The notes under the pieces: model-generated
Seen by the model: the letters and a program-made list of their open reading frames with translations, nothing else
Told to the model about the DNA's origin: nothing
Databases searched by the model: none
In this document: in pieces, positions 25,355 through 33,968 of the stretch
Numbering within the stretch: position 1 is the stretch's first letter
Layout of the letters: each line of letters starts with the position of its first letter
Assembly: GCA_017393285.1 (NCBI GenBank)
Contig: JAFORL010000158.1
Coordinates: forward strand, 1-33,968
DNA: 33,968 nucleotides
Origin: Lachnospiraceae bacterium
GTDB lineage: Bacteria; Bacillota; Clostridia; Lachnospirales; Lachnospiraceae
Direction: 5' to 3'
Translations under genes and position numbers: made by a program

Positions 25355-27004
25355 ATGAAAACAGAAAATAAAACAAATGATATATTAAAACAAGGCTCTA
25401 TTTTAGCAGTTGCCTCCATCTTGGTACGATTGATTGGTATGCTTTACAGATTTCCCCTTAGTAATTTGCTGGGAGAAAAAGGAAACGGTATTTATGGGGT
25501 TGCCTTTCAATTTTATCAGGTAGCTTTGGTGGTTTCTTCTTATGGATTGCCATTGGCAGTATCTAAAATGGTGGCAGCAAAAAATGTAAAAGGAAAGTAT
25601 AAAAGTGCACATAAAATATTTACCAATGCATTGATTTTTGCCATGTGTACTGGCGGAATTGCGGCGTTGGTGGTGTATTTTGGAGCAGGTTATTTTGTGA
25701 GTTTTATGAAGTATCCGGAAGCGGTATTGCCTTTGAAAATTTTAGCACCGACTATTTTCTGCGTTGCAATCTTAGGTGTTTTTCGTGGATATTTTCAGGG
25801 ACAAAATACGATGATTCCTACTGCACTTTCACAAATATTGGAGCAAATCGTAAATGCGATTGTCAGTATTGTGGCAGCCTATTCTCTTATGCATATGCAT
25901 AGAAATTCTAGTGAAGTAGCAGCCTTTGGAGCTGCAGGTAGTACAACCGGTACCTTATCTGGAGCTTTGGCAGCCTTATTCTGTATGGTTGGAATTTATT
26001 TCCTAAATCGTCCTATTTTACGAAGAAAAATGCAACGGGATCCTTATGAAGCAGAGAGCAATCAGGAAATATATCGTATTTTGTTTTTAACGGTTGTGCC
26101 TGTGGTATTGAGCCAGACCGTATATCAAATTAGTGGTTTCTTAGATTCGGCTATATTTGGAAATGTAATGGCAGGAAAGGGCGTGCCGAAAGATATCAGA
26201 TTATCCTTGATTGGTGTCTATACAGGACAGTATAATGTATTGTTGAGTGTGCCTTTGGGCATTTCTACAGCCATGGGATCTTCGCTGATACCTAGCATTG
26301 TGGCAGCCATTACAAAAGATGCAATGGATGAAGCAAAAGAAAAAGTGCGTATGGTAATTAAGTTCAATATGTTGATTGCCTTTCCATGTGCAGTAGGTTT
26401 GTCGGTTTTATCAGAGCCGATTATCAGACTGGTATATCCAAATTTGATTACCTACAGAGCATTGGCTTCTGATATGCTTTTGTATGGGTCTGTTGCCCTC
26501 TTGTTTTATGCCTTGTCCACAGTGACCAGTGGTATTTTGCAGGCTTTGAATAAGATGCGTTTGCCGGTTATTCATTCTGCCATTTCTCTTGTCATCCATG
26601 TTGTGATTATGTATGTTTTATTACAGTATACGGATTTAGGGGCATATGCTTTGTTGGTGGGTAACATTACTTTTCCTTTGGTGGTATGTATTTTAAACTG
26701 GATTTCTGTTGGAAATACTTTAGATTATCAGCAGGAATGTAAAACTACCTTTGGTGTTCCTGCACTTGCAGCTGTAATTATGGGATTGGTAGCCTTCTTA
26801 TTATACAAGGCTGGGGCCTTTGTATTTTCATTTGCAGGTGGATATCTGTCCAATATGCTTGCTGTATTGCTTGCTATGGCGGGGGCAGTATTTGCATACT
26901 TCGCTTCTTATATTTGGTTGAAAGGGGCAGAACGAGAAGAACTATGTGCTATGCCAATGGGAAGAAAATTGGTGACTATAGCTGAAAAAATACATTTATT
27001 ATAA
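25355..27004 (+). CDS. SpoVB/MurJ-like oligosaccharide flippase (MATE-type exporter superfamily)
   Basis: 549 residues with about 14 hydrophobic helices, the size of the polysaccharide-biosynthesis/SpoVB family. Starts ILKQGSILAVASILVRLIGMLYRFPLSNLLGEKGNGIYG, the standard N-terminus of these proteins. They move lipid-linked precursors across the membrane, in cell-wall or spore-cortex synthesis. Whether it is SpoVB proper or another paralogue is not clear. ATG 25355 with GAGG. The BofC-like gene follows closely. Confidence 0.9.
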   Translation: MKTENKTNDILKQGSILAVASILVRLIGMLYRFPLSNLLGEKGNGIYGVAFQFYQVALVVSSYGLPLAVSKMVAAKNVKGKYKSAHKIFTNALIFAMCTGGIAALVVYFGAGYFVSFMKYPEAVLPLKILAPTIFCVAILGVFRGYFQGQNTMIPTALSQILEQIVNAIVSIVAAYSLMHMHRNSSEVAAFGAAGSTTGTLSGALAALFCMVGIYFLNRPILRRKMQRDPYEAESNQEIYRILFLTVVPVVLSQTVYQISGFLDSAIFGNVMAGKGVPKDIRLSLIGVYTGQYNVLLSVPLGISTAMGSSLIPSIVAAITKDAMDEAKEKVRMVIKFNMLIAFPCAVGLSVLSEPIIRLVYPNLITYRALASDMLLYGSVALLFYALSTVTSGILQALNKMRLPVIHSAISLVIHVVIMYVLLQYTDLGAYALLVGNITFPLVVCILNWISVGNTLDYQQECKTTFGVPALAAVIMGLVAFLLYKAGAFVFSFAGGYLSNMLAVLLAMAGAVFAYFASYIWLKGAEREELCAMPMGRKLVTIAEKIHLL

Positions 27005-27056
27005 GGGTATAAAACTTAGAATAGTGGGGCAATATAGTAGCAAAGGAGGCGATTAT

Positions 27057-27638
27057 GTGCAGCATAAAAGCAAATTTGTGGGCTATGTTGGAATTGTTAT
27101 TTTAGGTTTGGCCTTTGCCTGCTTACAATGGATTTCCATGGAAAGCTATGGAAGATATCAAAAAAATACACAGAAAAATAAAATGGAGTCTTCTCAGGCA
27201 ATCGAGTGTATCCAACCAGGTGCGCAATGCGTTTATGTATTTGAAGATACTGGTAAGGGAACAGAACAAATCAAAAAAAGAGCATTGGCTTCTGCATTTG
27301 TAGGGTGGAAGAAAGAAGAATTGGTGGATTATATCAAGGCATATGAGACGGAAAAAAGAAAAAAAGAAAAAAATTTGCAATCAGTGGAATTGGTGCAATT
27401 TTCGGGAAACTCCATAACTTTGAAAAAGAAGTATGGGGAAAATACAAGCGCAAGATATCGCATCGCAGTGGAAGATAATCGTGTGGTGGTATACGACACA
27501 CAGCTGGGTGAGAAAATGGAAGATACCAGGATTTCAGCAGACCAATTGTCCGTCGATGAGAGAAAAAAATTAACCCAAGGCATTTGGGTAGAGGATTGTG
27601 CCAGTGTATATAGTATTTTGGAAGATTATTCCAGCTGA
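27057..27638 (+). CDS. Membrane-anchored BofC-like protein (tentative)
   Basis: 193 residues from GTG 27057, which has AAAGGAGG seven bases upstream; an upstream GTG at 27024 lacks such a site. One membrane helix (about 7-24) precedes a soluble, outward-facing part. The stretch ASAFVGWKKEELVDYIKAY followed by a SVELVQFSGNSITLKKKY beta segment resembles the C-terminal domain of BofC, a forespore protein that controls sporulation protease SpoIVB in Bacillus. The match is by eye and weak. Otherwise it is a hypothetical secreted or anchored protein. Confidence 0.55.
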   Translation: MQHKSKFVGYVGIVILGLAFACLQWISMESYGRYQKNTQKNKMESSQAIECIQPGAQCVYVFEDTGKGTEQIKKRALASAFVGWKKEELVDYIKAYETEKRKKEKNLQSVELVQFSGNSITLKKKYGENTSARYRIAVEDNRVVVYDTQLGEKMEDTRISADQLSVDERKKLTQGIWVEDCASVYSILEDYSS

Positions 27639-27673
27639 AAAGATACAAAAGAACAATGAGGTAGGTGATTTTT

Positions 27674-28903
27674 TTGAAAATGAAATATGACGTGATTGTT
27701 GTAGGTGGTGGTGCATCAGGAATGTTTGCATCGATTTTGTGTGCCAAAGCAGGAAAAAAAGTACTGGTTTTGGAGCATAAAAATCAATTGGGAAAAAAAT
27801 TACTTGCTACCGGAAATGGAAAATGTAATTACACCAATATGCATATGGAAACGGCTTGTTTTTATAGTGCAAATGAAGCCTTTGTTGCAGAGGCATTAGG
27901 ACAATTCAGCAGTAGAGATACGGTGGAATATATGAAAAATATGGGGATTTACCCCAAAGAAAAAAATGGCTATGTGTATCCTTTTTCAGAACAGGCAAGC
28001 GCAGTGCAACAGGTGCTGGAGATGGAAATGAAAAAATGGCAGGTAGAAGTCGTATATACACATGTCAAGAAAATAGAAAAAAAAGAAATGTTTTGTGTGA
28101 AGACGGATCAGGCTGCATTTTGTGGGAAACAGGTGATCCTTGCCACTGGTGGAAAATCCAACGAAAAATTGGGGGCTGATGGAAGCGGTTATGCTTTGGC
28201 AAAACAGATGGGACATAGGATTATAAAGCCGGTACCTGCTTTGATTGGTTTGCATTGCGAAGGCGATTGGTTTGCTTCTATGGCAGGGGTGCGAATGCAA
28301 GCCTCGGTTGGAATTTGTATAGAAGATAAAACGCATATAGCAGCACAGGAAACAGGAGAATTACAGTTGACAGCCTATGGTATTTCCGGAATTCCGGTAT
28401 TTCAGGTGAGTCGTGTGGCTGCCAGGACTTTGGCGGAACATAAAAAGGTGTATGCCCTCATAGACTATATGCCGGCATTTACACAGGATGCATTGTTGAC
28501 AGAGTTGCAGGCAAGGTTTATGCGGGAAGGACAGACCGCACAAGAAGTTTTGGTTGGCTTGCTACCCATGAAGTGTATTCCTGTTTTTTTGGGAATTAGC
28601 GGAATAAAAGCAAATAAATTGGCGACTAAGGTGAATCCACAACAAGTACAACAACTGTTAGGAAATTTGAAGAAAAAATGGTTGGTAATTACTGATACCA
28701 ATGGGTTTGCGCAAGCACAGGTAACTGCAGGCGGTGTAGATCTGGAAGAAGTGGAAGGCGCTACCATGGAATCGAAGTTGGTAGAAGGGTTATATTTCAT
28801 TGGAGAAATATTGGATGTAGACGGTATTTGTGGGGGCTATAATTTACAGTGGTGTTGGACCACAGCTTTTATAGCCGGTGAAGCAATCAGCAAGAAAAAA
28901 TAA
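27674..28903 (+). CDS. NAD(P)/FAD-dependent oxidoreductase, BaiN/HI0933 (YhiN) family
   Basis: Flavoprotein of about 410 residues. N-terminal dinucleotide motif VIVVGGGASGMFASILCAKAG, then GKKLLATGNGKCNYTN, a signature of this family; VILATGGKS and a C-terminal GEILDVDGICGGYNLQWCWTTAFIAG close the FAD site. Named for BaiN in bile-acid metabolism and for YhiN/HI0933; real substrate is generally unknown. Start: TTG 27674 has the best spacing to AGGTAGGTG; ATG 27680 and GTG 27665 are alternatives. Its end overlaps the open frame of the next flavoprotein gene. Confidence 0.88.
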   Translation: MKMKYDVIVVGGGASGMFASILCAKAGKKVLVLEHKNQLGKKLLATGNGKCNYTNMHMETACFYSANEAFVAEALGQFSSRDTVEYMKNMGIYPKEKNGYVYPFSEQASAVQQVLEMEMKKWQVEVVYTHVKKIEKKEMFCVKTDQAAFCGKQVILATGGKSNEKLGADGSGYALAKQMGHRIIKPVPALIGLHCEGDWFASMAGVRMQASVGICIEDKTHIAAQETGELQLTAYGISGIPVFQVSRVAARTLAEHKKVYALIDYMPAFTQDALLTELQARFMREGQTAQEVLVGLLPMKCIPVFLGISGIKANKLATKVNPQQVQQLLGNLKKKWLVITDTNGFAQAQVTAGGVDLEEVEGATMESKLVEGLYFIGEILDVDGICGGYNLQWCWTTAFIAGEAISKKK

Positions 28904-28937
28904 GATCGAATGGGTTAGGAAGAAAGTAGGTATATCT

Positions 28938-30620
28938 GTGATTAGAATTCCACAAGTGAAAGTGAATATCAGTGAGATTTATCAAAAGAATATAGATACT
29001 TGCAAAGACAGAACAAGTTGGGAACGCCTATATCAAAAGGAAGAAGCTCTTTTGTTAAGAAAAAAAATCTGTAAATTACTGCGGTGTAAACCAGGCGAAA
29101 TACAGGATTTTTGCATTGTAAAACGTTCTATTGATGCAAGAAAGAAAAAAGAGATATTTTATACATACAGTGTTGACGTAGCCTTGGGAACGGAAAAAGA
29201 AAAGCGTATATGTAGTAAAATAAAGAATAAAGTATGCCAGATCAAGAAAAAACTTGTATATCAAGTGCCCATGCAGGGACAGGCCTTATTATCCAATCCG
29301 CCTGTGATTGTAGGATTTGGACCTGCGGGAATGTTTTGCGCCTTAATGCTCGCAAAAGCTGGGTATTGTCCTCTGGTTTTGGAACAGGGGAAAAAGGTGG
29401 AAGACCGGGTAAAAGATGTAGAAAACTTTTGGAAAACCGGTAAATTAGAGCCTTGGAGTAATGTACAGTTTGGAGAAGGCGGGGCCGGTACTTTTTCGGA
29501 TGGAAAATTAAATTGCTCCGTAAAAGATACCACTGGTAGAATTAGAAAAGTGTTGGAATTGTTTGTGGAACATGGCGCACCTGCTGAAATTTTATATCAG
29601 CAAAAACCACATATTGGCACAGATGCCTTGTGTAAAATTGTGAAAAATATACGAACCCACATAGAAGAATTGGGTGGAATCGTTACCTTTGAATCTAAGG
29701 TGACAGATTTGAAATATAATGCGGCTGGAGCGTTGCAGGCAGTACAAGTCAACGGGCAAGATTGGATTTCTACACAAGTGGCAGTATTTGCCATAGGACA
29801 TAGTGCAAGAGATACTTTCGCCTGTATGCAGGCACATGGATTGCAGATGGAGCAAAAGCCCTTTGCAGTGGGCGTGCGAGTGGAGCATCCACAGAAAAAA
29901 ATAAATCAACATCAATATGGGGATATGGCCAAGGTTTTGCCACCGGCAGATTATAAGGTGACATATCATACCCAAAAAGATCGGAGTGTTTTTTCTTTTT
30001 GTATGTGTCCGGGGGGATTTGTAGTGAATGCATCTTCAGAAGCAGGTGGCATGGTTGTAAATGGTATGAGTAATCATGACCGAGGAGAAGAAAATGCAAA
30101 TAGTGCCATGGTTGTAAATGTATTACCGGAAGATTTTGGCAGTGAGGATGTGTTGGCTGGAGTAGCCTTCCAAAGAAAATGGGAAGCCTTGGCTTATCAG
30201 GAAGGAAAAGGAAAAATTCCAGTGCAATTATGGAAGGACTTCAAAGAAAAAAAACAGAGCACAAGGTATGGTGACTTGCAACCAGTACATAGAGGTGAAA
30301 ATGAATTTGGCAATTTGTGGAATTGCTTGCCGACTTTTGTAAGTGAAGCCTTGTTGGAAGGCATTGCTGCTTTAGATGGGAAAATTCCAGGATTTGCGGA
30401 TCCGGATGTGATTTTATCCGGCGTAGAAACCAGGACTTCTTCACCAGTACGTATTTTGCGAGATGAGACGCTGCAAAGCAATAAAGCGGGAATTTATCCG
30501 TGTGGAGAAGGCGCAGGTTATGCTGGTGGTATTACGTCGGCAGCAGTAGATGGCATAAAGATTTTTGAAGCGATTTATAGCAAGTATCAGTCGAAGAAAG
30601 AGAAGGTTGAATATGAATAG
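28938..30620 (+). CDS. FAD-dependent dehydrogenase (large flavoprotein)
   Basis: 560 residues from GTG 28938 (MIRIPQVKVNISE), with AGTAGG before it; the frame is open back to 28878 within the previous gene. N-terminal domain (about 1-110) of the kind seen only in this family, then FAD-binding PVIVGFGPAGMFCALMLAKAG (near residue 120-140), and WSNVQFGEGGAGTFSDGKLNC, a stretch conserved in these proteins. C-terminal PCGEGAGYAGGITSAAVDGIK. Substrate unknown. In gut Clostridia it is found next to BaiN-like genes and proB; here it overlaps proB by 8 nt. Confidence 0.88.
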   Translation: MIRIPQVKVNISEIYQKNIDTCKDRTSWERLYQKEEALLLRKKICKLLRCKPGEIQDFCIVKRSIDARKKKEIFYTYSVDVALGTEKEKRICSKIKNKVCQIKKKLVYQVPMQGQALLSNPPVIVGFGPAGMFCALMLAKAGYCPLVLEQGKKVEDRVKDVENFWKTGKLEPWSNVQFGEGGAGTFSDGKLNCSVKDTTGRIRKVLELFVEHGAPAEILYQQKPHIGTDALCKIVKNIRTHIEELGGIVTFESKVTDLKYNAAGALQAVQVNGQDWISTQVAVFAIGHSARDTFACMQAHGLQMEQKPFAVGVRVEHPQKKINQHQYGDMAKVLPPADYKVTYHTQKDRSVFSFCMCPGGFVVNASSEAGGMVVNGMSNHDRGEENANSAMVVNVLPEDFGSEDVLAGVAFQRKWEALAYQEGKGKIPVQLWKDFKEKKQSTRYGDLQPVHRGENEFGNLWNCLPTFVSEALLEGIAALDGKIPGFADPDVILSGVETRTSSPVRILRDETLQSNKAGIYPCGEGAGYAGGITSAAVDGIKIFEAIYSKYQSKKEKVEYE

Positions 30621-31470
30621 AGCATTTATAAAAGATAAAAAGAGAATTGTAATTAAACTGGGTTCCTCTACTATTACCCATGAAGAAACCGGTGCTTTGG
30701 ATTTGGTAAAATTGGAAAAATTAGTACGATTATTAACGGATTTAAGAAATCAGGGAAAAGAAGTGGTAGTCGTTTCGTCAGGTGCCATTCCAGTGGGAAG
30801 AAAGGCAATGGGAATCAAAGAAAAACCAACGGATATGGCGGTAAGACAGGCTTGTGCTGCCATAGGACAAGCTCGTTTGATGATGGTATATCAAAGATTA
30901 TTTGGTGAGTACAATCAAGTAACGGCACAGGTTTTGATGACAAAATATACCATGATCAATGACATTAGTCGTAGCAATGCCCAAAATACATTTCGTGAGT
31001 TGTTACATATGGGCGTCATTCCAATTGTAAATGAGAATGATACCGTTTCTACGGATGAAATGGAATATGGAAATTTTGGAGATAATGATACCCTGTCAGC
31101 GATTGTAGCCGCTTTGATTGGCGCTGATTTATTGGTATTGTTATCTGATATTGATGGCTTATATACAGATGATCCAAACACGAATCAAAATGCAAGTTTT
31201 GTGGAAGTGGTAGAACAAATCGATGAAAAATTCGAAAAAATGGGCAAAGGTGTCACCAGCAAAGTTGGGACCGGTGGCATGTCAACCAAGATTTCGGCAG
31301 GAAAGATTGCAACCGATTCTGGTTGTGATATGATTATTGCAAATGGAGAAAATATTGGCATTATCCATCGCATTATGCAGGGGGAAAATGTCGGAACACT
31401 ATTTTTGAAACATAAAACAGAAGGATTTCATTTGATTGATTACATAAAAACCCCACAATACAAAGAATAG
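30613..31470 (+). CDS. proB: Glutamate 5-kinase
   Basis: First step of proline synthesis: ATP-dependent phosphorylation of glutamate. Start is ATG 30613 (MNRAFIKDKKRIVIKLGSST); the 16 codons before it lie in the end of the flavoprotein gene. 285 residues, made of the amino-acid kinase domain only, without the C-terminal PUA domain of the enterobacterial enzyme. Visible motifs are VVSSGAIPVGRKAMG, NENDTVST, NFGDNDTLSAIVAALIGADLLVLLSDIDGLY and GTGGMSTKISAGKIA. The partner gene proA is not next to it nor elsewhere in the window; proC is at 6365. Confidence 0.95.
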   Translation: MNRAFIKDKKRIVIKLGSSTITHEETGALDLVKLEKLVRLLTDLRNQGKEVVVVSSGAIPVGRKAMGIKEKPTDMAVRQACAAIGQARLMMVYQRLFGEYNQVTAQVLMTKYTMINDISRSNAQNTFRELLHMGVIPIVNENDTVSTDEMEYGNFGDNDTLSAIVAALIGADLLVLLSDIDGLYTDDPNTNQNASFVEVVEQIDEKFEKMGKGVTSKVGTGGMSTKISAGKIATDSGCDMIIANGENIGIIHRIMQGENVGTLFLKHKTEGFHLIDYIKTPQYKE

Positions 31471-31481
31471 GAGAGAAATAA

Positions 31482-31700
31482 ATGAACGAAGAAAAGATAC
31501 AGCGTATCAATGCATTATATCACAAATCAAAGGCAGAAGGCTTGACACCGGAAGAAAAAGTAGAACAGGCAAATTTGCGCCAGGAATATATCCGTGCCAT
31601 TCGTGCAGATTTAAGAGGCACATTAAATAATGTCTCTATTTTGAATCCAGATGGAACTGTAACAGATTTAAAAGATGTTCGTAAAAAAAAGAAAAAATAG
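31482..31700 (+). CDS. DUF896 protein (YnzC family)
   Basis: 72 residues, small charged helical protein: INALYHKSKAEGLTPEEKVEQANLRQEYI is the family hallmark. C-terminus ends in a lysine run. Bacillus YnzC is an SOS-linked or structural small protein of unclear function. GGAGAG ribosome site; 11 nt after proB. Confidence 0.92.
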   Translation: MNEEKIQRINALYHKSKAEGLTPEEKVEQANLRQEYIRAIRADLRGTLNNVSILNPDGTVTDLKDVRKKKKK

Positions 31701-31717
31701 TCTAGGATGTGATCTGT

Positions 31718-32284
31718 GTGACAAAAGAAGAAATCAGGCAACTTGTTCGGCAACAAAAACGTGCAATGGAAGAGAAGGAGATTTCTGTCTATAGCGAGAA
31801 AATTATAAAACAGGTAGAAAAAATGGCACGCTGGGAAAAAAGTCAGTGGATTTTTACTTATATCTCCTACAATCAGGAGGTTGCTACCCAAAACTACCTA
31901 TGGGATTGGATTCAATCCGGCAAAAAAGTTGCAGTGCCTAAGATTGTAGACGGAGAAATGACCTTTATACAATTGTTAGAGCCACAACAACTCCAAGCGG
32001 GGTATCAGGGCATTATAGAACCGGCTTATGGAAGTTGTGTAGATGGAAAGGAAGCCTTAATTCTTATGCCGGGTTTGGCCTTTGACTTGCAGATGCATCG
32101 AATTGGCTATGGAGGCGGTTTTTATGATCGCTACCTAAAAAAATGGGGAAAGGCAGACAGCTACCTATTGGCATTGGCTTTTGATTTTCAAGTGTTTGAA
32201 GAAATACCTTATGAGGATTTTGATCAAAAGGTAGATGCCATCGTAACACCAAACAGCGTATATCTTTCAGAAAAAGGAGCGTAA
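31718..32284 (+). CDS. 5-Formyltetrahydrofolate cyclo-ligase
   Basis: Converts 5-formyl-THF to 5,10-methenyl-THF using ATP. About 188 residues from GTG 31718 (MTKEEIRQLVRQQKRAM); GTG 31709 is too close to the AGG of the ribosome site. The family motif LMPGLAFDLQMHRIGYGGGFYDRYL is complete, and the N-terminal basic ATP site (RQLVRQQKRA) is present. Tightly linked to ynzC and, 3 nt before the start of miaB, to the next gene. Confidence 0.93.
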   Translation: MTKEEIRQLVRQQKRAMEEKEISVYSEKIIKQVEKMARWEKSQWIFTYISYNQEVATQNYLWDWIQSGKKVAVPKIVDGEMTFIQLLEPQQLQAGYQGIIEPAYGSCVDGKEALILMPGLAFDLQMHRIGYGGGFYDRYLKKWGKADSYLLALAFDFQVFEEIPYEDFDQKVDAIVTPNSVYLSEKGA

Positions 32285-32287
32285 TAG

Positions 32288-33742
32288 ATGATAGAGAATA
32301 ATGAATTATGGGAACAGATAGACTTGTGTGGAGAAGCACCGAGTGATGAGACATTACGTCAATACTATTACATGGAAAAATGTAGGGCAGTGATTGAAAA
32401 AGAGAAGGCGCAGTTAGGAAGAACATTGACAGCATCAGTAGTGACTTTTGGATGCCAGATGAATGCGAGAGATTCGGAAAAAATCATTGCGATTTTGGAA
32501 AAAATTGGTTATGAAATTGTAGAGGGAGAAGATGCAGATTTTGTTATTTATAATACCTGTACAGTTCGAGAAAATGCCAATTTAAAAGTGTACGGACATT
32601 TGGGAGCTTTAAAAAGAGCGAAGAAAAAGAGACCCAATATGCGTGTGGCTTTGTGTGGCTGCATGATGCAGGAAGATACAGTGGTAGATAAAATAAAAAA
32701 GAGCTATAGATTTGTAAATTTGATTTTTGGAACCCATAATATTTTTAAATTTGCAGAATTGTTTTATACGAGTTTAGGGTCAGACCGAATGATTATAGAT
32801 ATCTGGAAGGATACCAATCAAATTGTGGAAGATTTACCAAGTGAGAGAAAATATGCATTTAAAGCCGGTGTAAATGTCATGTTTGGCTGCAATAATTTTT
32901 GCACCTATTGTATCGTTCCTTATGTAAGAGGTAGAGAACGAAGCAGAAATCCAAGGGACATTATTCATGAGATTGAACAATTAGTGGCAGACGGCGTAGT
33001 AGAGATTATGTTATTGGGACAGAATGTCAATTCCTATGGAAAAAATTTAGAGGAGCCGATTACCTTTGCACAGTTGTTGCAGGAAATAGAAAAAATTGAA
33101 GGTTTGAAGCGAATTCGTTTTATGACCTCACATCCTAAGGATTTGTCGGATGATTTGATTCAAGTTATGAAGCATTCTAAAAAAATATGCAAACACTTGC
33201 ATTTGCCGGTACAGGCAGGAAGTTCTCGATTGCTGAAAATTATGAATCGAAAATATTCCAAAGAAGATTATTTGGCTTTGGTAGAGAAAATAAAAAGAGA
33301 AATCCCGGATATCTCATTGACAACTGACATTATGGTAGGTTTCCCAGGAGAGACAGAAGAAGATTTCCTGGAAACCATGGATGTAGTTGAGAAAGTTGGA
33401 TACGCAGCAGCTTATACATTTATTTATTCGAAAAGAACGGGAACACCGGCTGCTGTCATGGAAGATCAAGTGCCAGAGGATGTAGTTAAAGAACGTTTTC
33501 AAAGGTTGTTGGATCGTGTACAGGCTATTTCTGGAGAGATTGCAAAAAAAGATGAAAATACAGTACAGGAGGTATTGGTGGAAGGCGTGGATACCCAAGA
33601 TTCTTCTTTGGTGACAGGACGTTTATCTAACAATTTCCTGGTACATTTCAAGGGCGAAAAAGAATGGATTGGATCCATTGTATCTGTGAAATTATCCCAA
33701 TGTAAAGGATTTTATTACCTTGGAGAGATGGTGTCTGAATAA
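32288..33742 (+). CDS. miaB: tRNA-2-methylthio-N6-dimethylallyladenosine synthase
   Basis: Radical-SAM methylthiotransferase that modifies A37 of tRNAs reading UNN codons. 484 residues. An N-terminal UPF0004 domain holds the first cluster (cysteines in TFGCQMNARDSE, NTCTVRENA and LCGCMMQ), the radical-SAM cluster is CNNFCTYC, and a C-terminal TRAM domain is present (VLVEGVDTQDSSLVTGRLSNN). The first 50 residues are a family-typical extension. ATG 32288 with GGAG. Last gene of the proB-ynzC-cyclo-ligase-miaB run. Confidence 0.96.
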   Translation: MIENNELWEQIDLCGEAPSDETLRQYYYMEKCRAVIEKEKAQLGRTLTASVVTFGCQMNARDSEKIIAILEKIGYEIVEGEDADFVIYNTCTVRENANLKVYGHLGALKRAKKKRPNMRVALCGCMMQEDTVVDKIKKSYRFVNLIFGTHNIFKFAELFYTSLGSDRMIIDIWKDTNQIVEDLPSERKYAFKAGVNVMFGCNNFCTYCIVPYVRGRERSRNPRDIIHEIEQLVADGVVEIMLLGQNVNSYGKNLEEPITFAQLLQEIEKIEGLKRIRFMTSHPKDLSDDLIQVMKHSKKICKHLHLPVQAGSSRLLKIMNRKYSKEDYLALVEKIKREIPDISLTTDIMVGFPGETEEDFLETMDVVEKVGYAAAYTFIYSKRTGTPAAVMEDQVPEDVVKERFQRLLDRVQAISGEIAKKDENTVQEVLVEGVDTQDSSLVTGRLSNNFLVHFKGEKEWIGSIVSVKLSQCKGFYYLGEMVSE

Positions 33743-33781
33743 GGTATGTAAGACGAAAGCGCCAGTCTTTTATAAGGAATA

Positions 33782-33810
33782 TAACAGTTCAGCCATCGGC
33801 TGAATTGTTA
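33782..33810 (+). terminator. Hairpin after miaB, possible terminator
   Basis: TAACAGTTCAGCC (33782-33794) and GGCTGAATTGTTA (33798-33810) form a 13-bp stem with one G-T pair and an ATC loop. There is no strong T-run after it. It shares GTTCAGCC with the element near 25310. Confidence 0.5.
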
Positions 33811-33816
33811 CTAAGG

Positions 33817-33921
33817 GGGGGCTGTCCCACGAAGAAAACATCACAAAATATAGTATATGACTTACAAATGCTATACTATATTTATGATTTATGTGTCCTT
33901 TTTTCTTTGTGCGACAGCCCC
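33817..33921. mobile_element. MITE-like element with 21-bp terminal inverted repeats
   Basis: GGGGCTGTC... (33817-33837) is complementary to ...GACAGCCCC (33901-33921) with two mismatches in 21 bases. Inside, AAATATAGTAT and ATACTATATTT form a second stem, so the whole 105 bp can fold on itself. No coding potential. The GGGGCTGTC ends resemble those of DDE-type insertion sequences; the parent family is not assigned and no clear target duplication is visible. Confidence 0.65.
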
Positions 33922-33968
33922 TGTATGCATCTTATTCAAAGAACAAGAGCCAGCTAGCTTATAAGATT

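Overview
The window is an A+T-rich stretch of chromosome in which every gene I can support reads on the + strand. It looks like a member of the Clostridia (Firmicutes), most probably a Lachnospiraceae-like spore-former lineage. The evidence is the order rpsU-yqfC-yqfD-phoH-(yqfF position)-ybeY, a SpoVB-like flippase, a BofC-like protein, RNase Y, ScpA/ScpB, a Firmicutes-type LexA box at recA, and a proB-ynzC-(5-formyl-THF cyclo-ligase)-miaB block. The family assignment is an inference from gene content, not from a database search.

Layout. 1-521: two exact 94-bp direct repeats, each a long hairpin, then the ilvA promoter. 522-1742: threonine ammonia-lyase. 1743-2594: non-coding DNA with a decayed TnpB tail, two strong hairpins, short direct repeats and the SOS-type recA promoter. 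2595-4536: recA and recX, separated by a second decayed TnpB tail that falsely lengthens the recX reading frame. 4665-7702: RNase Y, then proC and a NUDIX hydrolase. 7703-8105: a structured, gene-free stretch. 8106-11775: S11 D-Ala-D-Ala carboxypeptidase, 61-bp tandem repeats, a short-chain dehydrogenase and a class I aminotransferase. 12065-16464: a very large hybrid histidine kinase carrying an intact GGDEF motif, then a membrane-anchored metallophosphoesterase. 16785-18143: scpA, broken by one in-frame TGA, and scpB. 18212-20290: an orphan STAND NTPase with TPR repeats. 20439-25232: rpsU and the yqfC-yqfD-phoH-HD protein-ybeY block. 25355-27638: SpoVB-like flippase and BofC-like protein. 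27674-30620: two flavoproteins. 30613-33742: proB, ynzC, 5-formyl-THF cyclo-ligase and miaB. 33743-33968: a hairpin and a MITE-like element of about 105 bp.

How the genes fit together. Most are housekeeping: DNA repair (recA, recX), RNA decay (rny), chromosome condensation (scpAB), translation and ribosome maturation (rpsU, ybeY, miaB), amino-acid metabolism (ilvA, proC, proB, aminotransferase), folate metabolism, and envelope or sporulation functions (dac, yqfCD, spoVB-like, bofC-like). The accessory signals are the orphan STAND/TPR protein, the PAS-GGDEF-GAF-kinase-receiver fusion, the degenerate PgpH-position HD protein, the interrupted scpA and the varied palindromic or repeat elements between genes. 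I found no CRISPR array, tRNA, rRNA or complete mobile element. I saw no compact, clearly new multi-gene system; the strongest leads are listed as findings.
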